Of a stretch of DNA of 64,000 nucleotides, positions 62,583 through 64,000 are shown piece after piece. This stretch comes from Setaria digitata. Its lineage: Eukaryota; Nematoda; Chromadorea; Rhabditida; Setariidae. The translations under genes were made by a program, and so were the position numbers. How positions within the stretch are numbered: position 1 is the first letter of the stretch; every line of letters begins with the position of its first letter. The stretch covers positions 1-64,000 of the forward strand of contig RCAB01000128.1 in NCBI GenBank assembly GCA_003640385.1, given 5' to 3'. A model generated the notes under the pieces. It worked only from the letters and a program-made list of their open reading frames with translations. It was not told where the DNA came from and did not search any database.

Positions 62583-63927
62583 TAGAAGTGTTATGGTCGA
62601 TTTCCTTCATTACATATATTAATTTTTAATGATCTAGTGTTTAGCTTACGTTCACAATCATTTTTATTTTATCAATGGTTTTATTTTTAGTGCTTTCTTG
62701 ATCATTTATTTATTTCCTTGAAGTTAAATATTTGAACTTTTGACCTTTACAGTCCTAACGAGTCATTTCTTATTCAATCTATTATATCTTCTTGCTTTAT
62801 CCATTCGCTGCGAAGCTATGAGTAAAGAAGCATTGGAGGCATTAGCACGAACTTTAATACTTACTAATATGACGATATGACGACGGTGCGCCATCACTTC
62901 ACTTTACAATTATTGATACAGGAATTCTCAGAGGCATCGAAAAACTTACATGGATATTCGAAAAGAATCTCGCTTTACATATATTTCATTAACTTTTCAG
63001 CTCTCTTTTCTAAGTTTTCAACAGTTTCTCTTCCGATATAATTACCATTGTTTCTCCTTAATTGCTATACGAATGTTGCATATTTTTCTTAAATTCAGTA
63101 AGAGATTTCTGTTTTTTGTCCGTTCAAATGATGTGCAATTCAGGGATTTGAAATGAAAATGTGGTATAATATAATTGAGTGTAACTTAGTCTTACTCATT
63201 TGCTAACTCTTACTGATTCGCTTTGTTATTTCAAGTTTGAGGTCTTGTTGCAAAAGTGAAAGGTGATAAGAATGAGAGATGTTAAAACGCTTTTGAATTT
63301 GATATTTAACGCTAGTATTGAATAGGAATGTTTTGAAAATATAGGTACCGAAAATAATGACAAAATGAACGGTAAGATAGGATAAATGGTAGAATCGAGT
63401 AGTTTAGGAACACACTAAAAATAGGTTACAGTAAATGATTAATCTTCGTAACTAGTATTTGCATTAAGATTTGCTAAACTATTATTTTTACATTTCCTCC
63501 GAGTTTTTTTTTAAGTTTTATTCATCAAAAGATTCGTGCAAATTTATCGTCATCATTTGTGTCTTTTAACCCGATCAATTGTTTCATGTGAAAGATACAT
63601 TTTTTTTTTTCACTCTATGTATTTTTTTAGCTCTAACGATGGTGATTTCAAAAAAATATGCAAATCAACGGATATTTCGCAATATTCTTTTCCCTATTCA
63701 GCGCTTTCGTTAGTGCAACTGTAACATTCTCATCATACTTCCCATTTTTCTCTGGATAACTTCCTTCCTTTTCCTCATCCGCAATTCATTTTCTTCAAGC
63801 TCTCAGTTTATGAGCACCTTTTACCTAGTGCACTTTGATAAGACCACTTGATGATGCATTCCTGGCATTAATATTTGTATATAATTTGAAGAAAGAAAAA
63901 AATATTCCAGAAGTTTGCTTTGAAAAA
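62583..63927 (+). other. Intergenic region, no gene seen
   Basis: AT-rich flank downstream of the LITAF-domain gene. Open frames near 62950-63156 and 63536-63724 carry no recognisable domain. Confidence 0.45.
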
Positions 63928-64000
63928 ATGACAGAGAATGAACTTTTGAAATATGACCCACAAGTTAGGTGTGGAAATGGATTGTTAGCATAGCACTTGC
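63928..64000 (+). CDS. Possible first coding exon of a gene continuing past the window edge
   Basis: An ATG in a good purine-rich context (GAAAAAATG) opens MTENELLKYDPQVR, followed by GTGTGG, a possible GT donor at 63970. Unspliced, the frame stops after 21 codons. The short hydrophilic peptide looks like a natural N-terminus, but the window ends before any confirming exon. Confidence 0.3.

Overview
This window looks like nuclear DNA of a nematode, most likely a clade III or filarial species. The genus is an inference and I could not search for it. The evidence is AT-rich DNA full of poly-A/T runs, small exons split by introns with TTTCAG-type acceptors, several probable spliced-leader acceptors just before start codons, and a gene set in which almost every recognisable protein is a conserved animal housekeeping protein. 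I found no bacterial operon, CRISPR array, tRNA, rRNA or intact transposon. Two N characters (4477 and 32652) show it is a draft assembly.

Layout, left to right. The 3' end of a nesprin/ANC-1-type KASH protein (354-3518, +). A Mextli-type eIF4E-binding protein (6424-13072, -). A small coiled-coil protein resembling the KxDL/BORC family (14857-16302, -). A five-finger C2H2 zinc-finger protein (18422-23921, -), head to head with the splicing factor U2AF35 (24036-26213, +). Mitochondrial ribosomal protein bL9m (26965-29042, -). A 6 kb gene-poor stretch with an assembly scar. An SLC35F1/F2-type transporter (35105-40119, +). Hexokinase (43183-44706, -). Two unrecognised genes (47680-48982, +). A pair of unusual translation-factor copies, eS30-like and eIF1A-like (49723-51561, -). 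Ribosomal protein eL41 (52854-53344, +). An unrecognised multi-exon gene (54270-57014, +). Prefoldin subunit 1 (57643-58827, +). RNA polymerase subunit RPB10 (59661-60059, +). A LITAF-domain protein (61203-62582, +). A probable first exon of another gene runs to the right edge.

The genes do not form one pathway. Gene-expression machinery is over-represented: splicing (U2AF35), transcription (RPB10), translation (Mextli, eIF1A-like, eS30-like, eL41) and mitochondrial translation (bL9m), plus protein folding (prefoldin). Most exon models were built by hand, by requiring GT-AG borders and agreeing reading phase. They are internally consistent except where an entry says otherwise.

The best candidates for something new are these. 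(1) A divergent eIF1A whose basic N-terminal tail has grown into tryptophan/lysine-rich tandem repeats, followed by an eS30 copy without its ubiquitin-like partner. (2) A decayed duplicate of the KASH terminal exon that could act as an alternative last exon encoding a membrane tail without the SUN-binding end. (3) A non-canonical GC-AG intron in RPB10. (4) A shortened, re-ended eL41 in two exons.
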